From positions 1 to 52,551 of the forward strand of contig NZ_BMDZ01000040.1 of the NCBI RefSeq assembly GCF_014636235.1: 52,551 nucleotides of DNA, given 5' to 3'. Below the pieces are notes generated by a model. It worked only from the letters and a program-made list of their open reading frames with translations. It was not told the DNA's origin and made no database searches. The DNA is from Tistrella bauzanensis (GTDB lineage: Bacteria > Pseudomonadota > Alphaproteobacteria > Tistrellales > Tistrellaceae). A program made the translations under genes and the position numbers. Shown here one piece after another: positions 9,271 through 16,965 of this stretch. The stretch's first letter is position 1, and each line of letters begins with the position of its first letter.

Positions 9271-10073
9271 TCAGGCACTTTCGAGCATTGCCGCATCATT
9301 TAGCAACCGTTGAATGCGCTGGCGAATCTCCTCTGGAATACCTTGCGCAGACGAATCAGGTCCGGGCCTGTTTGGCTGCTGCTGGGTGCCCGCGATGACC
9401 CGCACGACCATGCCCAAATTTCCGGGTGTCACGATGTCGATGGCCGCGCGATCACCCAGATCCGGGTGTACGCGGGTCAGCATCCGGTACAAGTCCCACG
9501 AATCCGCGTGCGGACACTGGTTCATGAGCACCTGGGCCAGTTTGTGGATACTTCCGGCGCCGGCGCCGGCGCACGCGTCGGGGGCGGTGGCACCTGCGAC
9601 AGCCGCTGGAAGGTGATTCCCGCGTCGTTTGGCGTCACGACAATGGGGGTGACCACCACGGGCGGAGCCGAAGCCGCAGAAGTGCCTGCAACGATGGCGT
9701 CGGGGTTGTCCTCCCCTGCGATGGCTGGCACGCCCTCGATATGGATGGTGAGGTGGGCGCTGGCCGCTTCGACCTGGTCGGCCGCAAGCTTGACCGCGTG
9801 TCGCTTCTGTTTGCGATCGGTATGGGGGTTGATGCCCTTTGCCAGAAGCGCCCGGGCTTCGTCGCGCAAGGTGCGCGCTTCGCGCAAACCGATCTCGGGG
9901 TAGTTCCCCAGGGAGATGCGCTTTTGCTTGCCGAGCCAGTAATAGCGCAAATGCCACGACTTGCCGCCGGTGGGGGCGACCACCAGGCCGAGGCCATCGG
10001 TGTCGGGGATGCTGTACGTTTTCTCGGCGGCCTTGGCTTGCCGCACGGTCAGATCAGAGAGTGTCATCATCAA
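9271..10073 (-). pseudogene. Integrase arm-type DNA-binding (DUF4102) protein with a frameshift; no recombinase domain
   Basis: The first 85 or so residues are a typical DUF4102 integrase N-terminal domain (LSDLTVRQAKAAEK, DGLGLVV, KSWHLRYYWLGKQKRISLGNYPEI, LREARTLRDEARALLAKG). A long Ala/Pro/Val linker follows and then, unexpectedly, no core-binding or catalytic domain. In the starting frame the protein ends at about 9522. The other frame continues as KLAQVLMNQ...LYRMLTRVHPDLGDRAAIDIV to a stop at 9271, followed at once by a terminator. Its HPDLGDR...VTP stretch loosely resembles the Xre/MbcA/ParS toxin-binding domain; that is a weak, by-eye call. The frame change falls at a GCCGGC repeat (about 9555-9575), a likely slippage site. 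The gene sits 123 bases from the tRNA-Gly, where an island integrase would be expected. Confidence 0.6.
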
Positions 10074-10076
10074 GCT

Positions 10077-10095
10077 CCTAAGTCTTGGACTTAGG
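10077..10095 (-). promoter_or_regulatory. Inverted repeat overlapping the ribosome-binding site of the DUF4102 gene
   Basis: CCTAAGTC-TTG-GACTTAGG (10077-10095) is a perfect 8-bp inverted repeat. Read on the minus strand, its 3' arm ends in AGG, which with the following AG makes the AGGAG that precedes the ATG at 10073. It could act as an operator or as an RNA hairpin masking the Shine-Dalgarno sequence. Confidence 0.45.
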
Positions 10096-10196
10096 CCCGA
10101 TGCTGCTTGTCATCCCGATCCAACCCCAGCAACAACCCGGAACCGGCACCACCCGCATTCTTTGGCCTTGTTTTTGGCCTCAAAAACGCTGGCTGT

Positions 10197-10267
10197 CAGT
10201 GGGAAGGGATTCGAACCCTCGACCCCAACCTTGGCAAGGTTGTGCTCTACCCCTGAGCTACTCCCGC
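10197..10267 (-). tRNA. tRNA-Gly (GCC) with a replaced 3' acceptor strand; probable pseudo-tRNA
   Basis: On the minus strand a cloverleaf begins GCGGGAG at 10267. It has a D-arm (GCTC...GAGC), an anticodon arm with GCC in CAACC-TTGCCAA-GGTTG, and a T-arm GAGGG-TTCGAAT-CCCTT. This is a standard alphaproteobacterial tRNA-Gly up to the T-arm. The 3' acceptor strand should read CTCCCGC but reads CCCACTG (10203-10197), giving only three of seven pairs with the 5' strand, and no CCA follows. The break coincides with the island junction, so the 3' end seems to have been exchanged during integration or later deletion. Whether any functional tRNA is made is doubtful. Confidence 0.75.
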
Positions 10268-10343
10268 CCGCTCCATCCGGCAGCACCGCGCCGTCTGTGG
10301 GCGCGATAATATTCATCGCGACGCCGAGCGCAAGCGGTTTTTT

Positions 10344-11651
10344 TCATGAATGCGACAACACCGTGTCAGCCCCGCGCACCGCCACCGGATGCAGCGACGG
10401 GCGTGCGTTCAGGGCATCCTTGTCGAATCCCGCGATGTGCTTGTAATCGCCGATGATCCCGGTCAGTTCCGCCGCCGGCAGCACCGCATCGATCGCCGTG
10501 AACCCCTCCGGCGCCCGCTCTTCCACCAGTTGCATCACCTTCTCAGGCCCATTGGCGCGGTTGGCCAGCACGATGCGCGCGGTCGCCGGCCGCCGTTCCG
10601 CCTCATAGGCCGCCAGCACGGCATCGATATCGCCACCGCCGGCAGCAGCCCCCGCCAACCGCCAGACCAGCATGCGGGCGTCCAGGATCGCCTGCGAGGC
10701 GCCGTTCGAGCCGATCGGATACATCGGATGGGCGGCATCGCCCATCAGCGTCACCCGGCCATGGGTCCAGCCATTCAGCGGGTCGCGGTCGACCATCGGG
10801 AATTCGAACACCCGCACCGCCTGACGGATGATCGACGGCACGTCCAGCCAGCCGAAATCCCAGCCCGCGAACGCCGGCAGAAAATCGTCCAGCATGCCGG
10901 GGCGGTTCCAGTCCTCGCGTTCAAGCTTGCGGTCAGGCAGGTTCAACTCGGCGATCCAGTTGATCAGCGACCGCCCTTCCGCCGCCAGCGCCGGATCGAT
11001 CGGATAGCAGACGAATTTCTGATCCTGATGGCCGGCCATCACCATGGTGCGGCCATCCAGATAAGGTGCTGCCTCGCTCACCCCCCGCCACAGGATGCGG
11101 CCGTTCCATTTCGGCAGGCCTTCATCCGGGTGGAACTGGGCGCGCACCGCCGAATGGATGCCATCGGCGGCGATGATCAGATCGGCGGTGTCGTGGCCGC
11201 GCGCAGCCCCCGTGGCGCGCGACACCAGATCGACCCGCGCCATGCCCTGCGCGTCGGTCGACACCCTGGCGGCCGCATGGTCGCACAGCACCCGGTCGGC
11301 CCCCAGCCGGGCACGGGCGACATCGAACAGCAGCATCTGCAGATGGCCGCGATGGATGGAATATTGCGGCCAGTGATAGCCGGCATCCAGGCCGCGGGCC
11401 TCGCGCCAGATCTCCTGGCCCAGCTTGTTGGTATAGATCAGCGCCGAGGTGGCAACGCCGATCCGGGCCATCTCGTCGGTCAGCCCCAACTCGGTCAACT
11501 CGCGCACCGCATGCGGCAGCAGGTTGATGCCCACCCCCAGCGGCCGCACCTCGGGCACAGCCTCGTACACCATGGTCTCGATGCCGGCCGCATGCAGGCT
11601 CAGCGCCGCGGTCAGGCCGCCGATTCCGGCGCCGATGATGATCACCTTCAT
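10344..11651 (-). CDS. FAD-dependent monooxygenase (PhzS/salicylate-hydroxylase type)
   Basis: The 435-residue flavoprotein opens with the dinucleotide-binding motif GAGIGGL (residues 7-13). It has the DLIIAADGIHS segment near residue 165 (the DG motif) and the second FAD motif GDAAHPMYPIGSNGASQAILDA near residue 305. These define the class A aromatic hydroxylase fold. Such enzymes hydroxylate aromatic or heteroaromatic rings using NAD(P)H and O2. The substrate cannot be read from the sequence. A GGAG site precedes the ATG. It diverges from a MarR-family gene whose intergenic region carries inverted repeats, so regulation by that MarR protein is likely. The TRAP uptake genes beyond may import its substrate. 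Confidence 0.85.
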   Translation of the reverse strand: MKVIIIGAGIGGLTAALSLHAAGIETMVYEAVPEVRPLGVGINLLPHAVRELTELGLTDEMARIGVATSALIYTNKLGQEIWREARGLDAGYHWPQYSIHRGHLQMLLFDVARARLGADRVLCDHAAARVSTDAQGMARVDLVSRATGAARGHDTADLIIAADGIHSAVRAQFHPDEGLPKWNGRILWRGVSEAAPYLDGRTMVMAGHQDQKFVCYPIDPALAAEGRSLINWIAELNLPDRKLEREDWNRPGMLDDFLPAFAGWDFGWLDVPSIIRQAVRVFEFPMVDRDPLNGWTHGRVTLMGDAAHPMYPIGSNGASQAILDARMLVWRLAGAAAGGGDIDAVLAAYEAERRPATARIVLANRANGPEKVMQLVEERAPEGFTAIDAVLPAAELTGIIGDYKHIAGFDKDALNARPSLHPVAVRGADTVLSHS

Positions 11652-11739
11652 GGCTGTCTTCGCTCCTTCCTCCCTCGGCTGCGATCGGGCCGTGCCGTCG
11701 CAGCATTCTCTCTGGCATTCGGGAACGGTATATCCAAAG

Positions 11740-11776
11740 ATTGTCCGATATCATTACAATCCGCATTGACGACAAT
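11740..11776. promoter_or_regulatory. Candidate MarR operators between the divergent monooxygenase and marR genes
   Basis: Two inverted repeats lie in the 163-base divergent region: ATTGT-N11-ACAAT at 11740-11760 and ATTG-ACGA-CAAT at 11765-11776. TTG/CAA half-sites are usual for MarR-family operators. Assignment rests on position and symmetry only. Confidence 0.4.
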
Positions 11777-11814
11777 CATCGCTGCGCACTAATCTGACCG
11801 ACGAGGGATGCAGA

Positions 11815-12324
11815 ATGGGAGCAGACATGGCCGGTAGACGCCAGACCGCGTCACGGATTCTGCCACGTCCGGCGGGCCGCGGCGATGCCTTCGAGCAATG
11901 GCCGGCGGATGTCGAGTTCGGCGTCCTGCGCGAGTTGATGGGCTATGCGCTCAGGCGGGCGCAGATCGCCATCTATGAAGACTTCTTCGCCACGGTCGAG
12001 GATCTGGACATTACACCGCCGGTGTTTTCGTCGATGGTGCTGATCCGGAACAATCCCGGGCTGCGCCAGAGCCGCCTGGGGCGCATCGTCGGCATTGCCC
12101 GGTCGGGAACCATGACCCTGGTCGACCGGCTGGAACGTGCCGGGCTGGTCCAGCGGTTGAGCGTGCCGGGCGATCGCCGGGTCAATGAACTGGCACTGAC
12201 CGGTCATGGCAACACCGTGCTGGATGAGTTGATCCGCCGCATCCGCGCCCATGACGACCGGGTGTCGGCCCGCCTGACCGACGACGAGAAGGTCACGCTG
12301 CGGGCATTGCTCGCCAAATTTTGA
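11815..12324 (+). CDS. MarR-family transcriptional regulator
   Basis: A 169-residue protein with a winged helix-turn-helix at about residues 65-130: the segment LRQSRLGRIVGIARSGTMTLVDRLERAGLV is the recognition region and GDRRVNELALTGHG the wing. The N-terminal and C-terminal helices form the dimer interface. The start at 11815 is supported by a GAGGGA six bases upstream. It is divergent from the FAD monooxygenase and followed by the TRAP genes on the same strand, so it probably responds to the aromatic substrate or product of that pathway. The ligand is unknown. Confidence 0.88.
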   Translation: MGADMAGRRQTASRILPRPAGRGDAFEQWPADVEFGVLRELMGYALRRAQIAIYEDFFATVEDLDITPPVFSSMVLIRNNPGLRQSRLGRIVGIARSGTMTLVDRLERAGLVQRLSVPGDRRVNELALTGHGNTVLDELIRRIRAHDDRVSARLTDDEKVTLRALLAKF

Positions 12325-12430
12325 CGCCGGAATCTGGTCTGACGCCAGCCACTGGCGATCGCGGACCAAAGCGGGAGACACATCCCGCATGTCCAGGCCC
12401 GCATGTCCAGGGAGGAGACCCGCCCCATGT

Positions 12431-12462
12431 CGAGGGCAAAGCCCTCGGCGCGCCAAGCGCGC
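12431..12462 (+). repeat. Two adjacent hairpins at the 5' end of the TRAP genes
   Basis: CGAGGGC-AAA-GCCCTCG (12431-12447) is a perfect 7-bp stem. It is followed at once by GCGC-GCGCCAA-type symmetry (12448-12462). They lie between marR and the transmembrane part of dctQ and obscure where dctQ translation begins. They could be a leader structure or a small dispersed palindrome. Confidence 0.4.
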
Positions 12463-12475
12463 GGCGAGGGGCGTG

Positions 12476-13132
12476 GTGTGCGGTCCGGCACGCCACCCAC
12501 CATCCACCACAAGGGCATCCTGCCACCCGATCCGCTGGCATGGGGCAGACCGGCTGTTGCGGGCCACATGCCGTGGCTTGGCCCTGCTGGGTGGGGCGGT
12601 GCTGATCGCCATCGCCACCATGTCGGTGATCAGCATCATCGGCCGCTGGTTTCTGAACACCACCATCGCCGGCATCACCCTTGGCCCGGTGCCGGGCGAT
12701 TTCGAACTGGTCGAGATGGGCACGGCCATGGCCGTGTTCTGCTTTCTGCCCCAGGCGCAACTGGCCCGCGCCCATGTCACGGTCGATCTGTTCACCATGC
12801 GCGCAGGCCCGGTCGCGCGGCGGATACTGGGTGTCGCCGCCGATCTGATCTTCGCCGCCACCGCCGCGTTGCTGTGCTGGCGGCTGAGCGTGGGGCTGGA
12901 TGAACGCCTCACCTATGGCGAGACCACGATGATCCTGGCCCTGCCGCAATGGTGGGTCTATGTACCGGGTGTGGCCTTCATGGCGCTCACCACCCTCGCC
13001 TGCCTCTCGACCCTGGCCCATACAATGCTGGGCGCCGTGCCACAGACAGAAGCCGAGGTGGCCGAGGCGGAGGTCGCCGCGGCCGGGATCGGCGCCACCG
13101 ATCACGCAGCGCTGCGGGGGGCCGGGCGATGA
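12476..13132 (+). CDS. dctQ: TRAP transporter small membrane subunit (DctQ)
   Basis: The protein carries four predicted membrane segments, beginning with LALLGGAVLIAIATMSVISIIGRWF, and the DctQ-typical middle part (GDFELVEMGTAMAVFCFLPQAQLARAHVTVDLF). It is the small integral membrane component that pairs with DctM. The start is uncertain. I chose the GTG at 12476, which has a GAGGGG just upstream; an ATG at 12389 is in frame too, and an ATG at 12427 with a good GGAGG is in a different frame. The N-terminal 35 residues have poor character, so the true start could be even later. The stop overlaps the dctM start (ATGA). Confidence 0.8.
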   Translation: MCGPARHPPSTTRASCHPIRWHGADRLLRATCRGLALLGGAVLIAIATMSVISIIGRWFLNTTIAGITLGPVPGDFELVEMGTAMAVFCFLPQAQLARAHVTVDLFTMRAGPVARRILGVAADLIFAATAALLCWRLSVGLDERLTYGETTMILALPQWWVYVPGVAFMALTTLACLSTLAHTMLGAVPQTEAEVAEAEVAAAGIGATDHAALRGAGR

Positions 13133-14437
13133 GCGATCTGGCCATCGGCCTGGTCGGCATCGCCGGCCTGCTTGTCGCCATGGCGCTGAGGGTGCCGGTG
13201 GGGCTGGCCATGCTGGTTGCCGGCATCCTGGGCAGCATCGCCATCGCCGGGCCGATCGGGATCATGGCCGGGCTGTCGACCCTGCCGGTCGAGCAGTTTT
13301 CCAACCACGCCTTGTCGATCGTGCCGCTGTTCCTGCTGATGGGCGCCTTCGCCGGCCGCGCCGGTCTGTCGCGGCTATTGTTCGGCGCCGCCCGCGACTT
13401 ATCGTCGCGGCGGGCTGGCCATGGCCACCATCGGTGCCTGTGCGGCCTTCGGCTCGATCTGCGGCTCGTCGCTCGCCACCGCCGCCACCATGACCCGGGT
13501 GGCCCTGCCGGAAATGCGCCGCCATGATTATCACGACAGTCTGGCAACCGGTGCGCTCGCCGCCGGCGGCACGCTGGACATTCTGATCCCGCCCTCGGTG
13601 GTGCTGGTGATCTATGCCGTGCTGACCGGCCAGAACATCGACCGGATGTTCATCGCGGCCCTGGTGCCGGGCGTGCTGGCGGCGCTGGGCTATATGCTGG
13701 CGATCCGGGCGCATGTGGCGCTCAACCCCGCGAGCGCACCACCGGCCGCGCGGGTGCCCTGGCGGCAGCGGATCAGCGGGCTGATCCGGATCTGGCCGGT
13801 GGTGCTGATCTTCACCACGGTGATCGGCGGCATCTATGCCGGGGTGTTCACGCCAACGGAAGGGGCGGTGGTCGGCGCCGCCGCAACCGGCCTGCTCGCC
13901 TGGGCACGCGGCGGGCTGACGGGTGGCGCGCTGCGCGAGGCGATCTTCGAGACCGCATCGGGCACGGCGATGATCTTCATGATCGTGCTGGGTGCCGCCG
14001 CCTTCAATGGTTTCCTGGCCCTGACCGGCCTGCCGATGCAGGCGGCCGACGCCATCGGCGGCCTGGACCTGCCCCCGGTGATGATCCTGGCCGCTATCCT
14101 GCTGCTCTATCTGGTGCTGGGCTGCATCATGGACAGCCTGTCGATGATCCTGCTGACCGTGCCGATCTTCTATCCGCTGATCATGACGCTGGATTTCGGC
14201 ATGAGCCCCGCCGACACCGCGATCTGGTTCGGCATCCTGGCCCTGGTGGTGGAAGTGGGGATGATCACTCCACCGGTGGGCCTGAACGTGTTCGTCATCA
14301 ACGCCATGTCGGGGGGCACGCCGATGCGTGACGCCTTCGCCGGCGTCATCCCGTTCCTGGTCTCCGACATCCTGCGCATCATCCTGCTGGTCGCCTTCCC
14401 CGCGATCACGCTGGGGCTGATGCGCGCCCTGTACTGA
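13129..14437 (+). pseudogene. dctM: TRAP transporter large permease (DctM), frameshifted
   Basis: The gene starts in frame at 13129 (MSDLAIGLVGIAGLLVAMALRVP) and reads correctly for about 90 codons to FGAARD. After about 13398 the family sequence continues in the next frame (YRRGGLAMATIGACAAFGSICGSSLATAATM ... to 14437). The two parts together give about 435 residues, which is the normal DctM size with eleven or twelve membrane segments. The join seems to lack about three residues compared with the family, which would fit a small deletion of roughly eight bases. As written no full permease is made. It overlaps dctQ by four bases. Confidence 0.85.
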
Positions 14438-14447
14438 CAGGCACCCC

Positions 14448-14951
14448 ATGACCGAAACCCGCTTTCCGCCCACGCCGCCGACGCTGACGCCCGTGGCACT
14501 GATCGAGGCCGTGATCGACCGGCCGCACGAGTTGGGCAGTTTTTCCGATGGCCTGCGCCGGGTGATCCCGATCATCGGCGGCACGGTGACCGGCGCCCGG
14601 CTGCACGGCCGGGTGCTGCCGGGTGGCGCCGACTGGCAGACCGTGCGCCCCGACGGCCTGGCCGAGATCGAGGCCCGCTACACCCTGGCGATCACCCATG
14701 TCGACGGCGTGGCGCTCGACATCGAGGCCCTGATCGATATCCGCAACCCCGGCATGCGCCACGGGCCCCCCGAGGTTCTGGCCCGGGTTGCCGCCGGCGA
14801 GGATGTCGACCCGGCACTTTATTATTTCCGCACCACGCCGCAGATGCGCAGCGGCGCCGAACCGCTCGCCTGGGTCAATCGGACGATGTTCATCGCCCGT
14901 GGCCGCCGTCTGGCGTCCAGGGTCGAGATCGAGGTCTTCGCGGTCGGCTGA
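14448..14951 (+). CDS. DUF3237 (UPF0311) family protein
   Basis: A 167-residue protein that matches the DUF3237 family along its length: RRVIPIIGGTVTGARLHGRVLPGGADWQ, then RPDGLAEIEARYTL, RHGPPEVLARVAAGEDVDP, YYFRTTPQM and WVNRTMFIARGRR. The family forms a compact beta-barrel and has no established reaction. It is often found with aromatic or xenobiotic catabolic genes. Here it lies inside a TRAP transporter gene set, ten bases after dctM and ahead of dctP, so it is probably cotranscribed and may act on the imported compound. That role is inferred from context. Confidence 0.85.
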   Translation: MTETRFPPTPPTLTPVALIEAVIDRPHELGSFSDGLRRVIPIIGGTVTGARLHGRVLPGGADWQTVRPDGLAEIEARYTLAITHVDGVALDIEALIDIRNPGMRHGPPEVLARVAAGEDVDPALYYFRTTPQMRSGAEPLAWVNRTMFIARGRRLASRVEIEVFAVG

Positions 14952-15026
14952 CCGTGCCATCACCGCCGGAGCGCGTTCCAGTGAACGAGGCCGCGCCCGA
15001 CATGCACAAGAGGGAGGGATCCACCC

Positions 15027-16097
15027 ATGACCAGCACGATCACCGCCTGGCGCCGCGGCGCGCGGGCGCTGAAAGCCGCCGTGGCCGGCATCGGCCTTGC
15101 CGCCATCACGGCCGGTTCCGCCGCCGCGGCCGATGTGACGCTGCGCCTGCACCACTTCTTTCCGCCGACATCGCCGGTCCATGTCCATTATTTCAGCGAC
15201 TGGAAGAAGCGGGTCGAGGAACAGTCGCAGGGCCGGATCGAGGTGAAGATCTATCCGGCGATGCAATTGGGCGGCACGCCGCCGGCGCTGTTCGATCAGG
15301 CACGATCGGGTCAGGCCGACATCATCTGGACGGTGATGGGATATACCCCCGACCGCTTCCCTGAGGCCGAGGTCTTCGACCTGCCCTTCCTGCCGCGCTC
15401 GGCTGAAATCACCAGCCAGGCCGCGCATGACTTCGCGATGCGCCATCTGACCGAGCGTTTCGCCGGCGTGAAGGTGATCGCGGCCCATGTTCACAGCCCG
15501 GGCCTGATCCACACCCGCGACCGGGCGGTGCGCACGCCTGAGGATATGCAGGGCCTGAAACTGCGCGGGCCCTCACGCATGATCAACAGCTTCATTCAGG
15601 CGCTGGGTGCCGAGCCTGTGGGCATGCCGGTGCCGCAGACCCCTGAGGCGCTGTCACGCGGCGTGATCGACGGCACCGTGCTGCCGCTGGAAGCCATCGG
15701 CGCCCTGCGGCTTCAGGAACTGCTGCACAAGCATTCCTTCTTCGCCGGCGACAACGCGCTCTACACCACCATGATGCTGGTGGCGATGAACGAGGCCCGC
15801 TACACATCCCTGCCCGACGACCTGAAGGCGGTGATCGACGCCAATTCCGGCATCAAGGAAGCACGTGCCATCGGCCGGGTGATGGATCAGGCCGACGCGC
15901 CGGTTCTGGAGGCGGTCAGCGCCTCCGCCAGCAACGAGGTCATCCGCCTGACGCCTGAGGAAACCGCCCGCTTCAGGGCAGTCGGCGACGAGGTCGCCAG
16001 GGCCTGGGTCGCGCGCATGGCCGAACGCGGCATCGATGGCGAGGCGCTGCTCGCCGAGGCCCGCGATCTGGTGGCCAAATACGCGGCACAGCCCTGA
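15027..16097 (+). CDS. dctP: TRAP transporter periplasmic substrate-binding protein (DctP)
   Basis: A 356-residue solute-binding protein. A signal peptide covers about residues 1-35 (RRGARALKAAVAGIG...AAAADV). The TRAP motifs follow: LRLHHFFPPTSPVH, RIEVKIYPAMQLGG, a DIIWTVMGYTPDRFPEAEVFDLPFL region, and GLKLRGPSRMINSFIQALGAEPVGMP with the arginine that usually binds a substrate carboxylate. A strong GGAGGG site precedes the ATG. It would deliver an organic acid to DctQM; since dctM is frameshifted the system may not work in this strain. Confidence 0.9.
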   Translation: MTSTITAWRRGARALKAAVAGIGLAAITAGSAAAADVTLRLHHFFPPTSPVHVHYFSDWKKRVEEQSQGRIEVKIYPAMQLGGTPPALFDQARSGQADIIWTVMGYTPDRFPEAEVFDLPFLPRSAEITSQAAHDFAMRHLTERFAGVKVIAAHVHSPGLIHTRDRAVRTPEDMQGLKLRGPSRMINSFIQALGAEPVGMPVPQTPEALSRGVIDGTVLPLEAIGALRLQELLHKHSFFAGDNALYTTMMLVAMNEARYTSLPDDLKAVIDANSGIKEARAIGRVMDQADAPVLEAVSASASNEVIRLTPEETARFRAVGDEVARAWVARMAERGIDGEALLAEARDLVAKYAAQP

Positions 16098-16124
16098 GGC
16101 TCTCCGTCACCTCGTCACCGCCCC

Positions 16125-16154
16125 GCCGGCCGGCGCATCTCCGCGCCGGCCGGC
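16125..16154 (+). terminator. GC-rich hairpin after dctP
   Basis: GCCGGCCGGCGC (16125-16136) pairs perfectly with GCGCCGGCCGGC (16143-16154) around a 6-base loop, followed by CTGGTTTTA. It lies 27 bases after the dctP stop and probably ends the TRAP transcript. Confidence 0.6.
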
Positions 16155-16245
16155 CTGGTTTTACGGCCGGCAACCTTGCCCGCCGCCGGCGCAACCGGCA
16201 TCATCTGCCGTCGCCCCTGCCAACTGCCCGGACCGCACCCACGCC

Positions 16246-16752
16246 ATGCCCGCCAGCCGCGCCGATCTCATAGCCCACCTCGACCACCTGTCGATCGCCC
16301 ATCAGACCTTCGACCATCCGCCGGTGTTCACGGTGGAGGAAGCCGATGCCGCGACCGGCCATGTGCCCGGCCTGCACGTCAAGAACCTGTTCCTGAAGGA
16401 CAAGCGCGGTGACCTGTATCTCGCCACCGTCGCCGCCGATCGGCGGGTGGATCTGAAGCGGTTGCAGGCGCTGCTGGGTGCCGGGCGGCTATCCTTCGGC
16501 AAGCCCGACCTGCTGATGGAGGTTCTGGGCGTGACGCCGGGGTCGGTCACACCCTTCGCGCTGATCAACGACACCGAAGGCCGGGTGAGCTTCGCGCTCG
16601 ACCGCGCCATTCTGGCCAGCCCCACCATGAACGCCCATCCGCTGTTCAACGATGCCTCCACCGTCATCGCCAGCGCCGATCTGCCGCGTTTCGCCGAAAG
16701 CACCGGCCATGCGGTTGCCATCGTCGATCTCGACACGGCGCCGGCGGCATAG
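16246..16752 (+). CDS. YbaK/ProX-type aminoacyl-tRNA editing protein
   Basis: The 168-residue protein has the YbaK/EbsC fold signature: FDHPPVFTVEEADAATGHVPGLHVKNLFLKDKRGDLYLATVAADRRVDLKRL, and later SFGKPDLLMEVLGVTPGSVTPFALIND. This matches the ProX (ProXp-ala, PrdX) branch, which hydrolyses mischarged Ala-tRNA(Pro). A conserved lysine in KNLFLKDK is the usual catalytic residue. I chose the ATG at 16246, where homology begins; the open frame extends further upstream without protein character. It is a stand-alone gene between dctP and the thioredoxin gene. Confidence 0.88.
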   Translation: MPASRADLIAHLDHLSIAHQTFDHPPVFTVEEADAATGHVPGLHVKNLFLKDKRGDLYLATVAADRRVDLKRLQALLGAGRLSFGKPDLLMEVLGVTPGSVTPFALINDTEGRVSFALDRAILASPTMNAHPLFNDASTVIASADLPRFAESTGHAVAIVDLDTAPAA

Positions 16753-16965
16753 CGCCCGCGCCGCGCCGGCCTGTCATTGATCTGGGCTGTCGACGGCCGG
16801 GGGGCTTGCTCGGGCCGCGCGTCGTGCCATCTTTCATGCTACAACCGGCAGGCCGTGGCCGGCGCCGAACCGGTCACGGGCAAAGTTTCGCCATGCCAGC
16901 CACGGGCCGCGATCTGTCCTCGACCCCCGATCGGCCCCGTATTGCAAAAGAACGGAACCTCAGCC

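Noticed and set aside
10350-11792. Long plus-strand frame (480 codons) opposite the FAD monooxygenase
   Set aside because: It is the antisense shadow of a gene with clear FAD motifs; the translation is His/Arg/Gln-rich with no domain.
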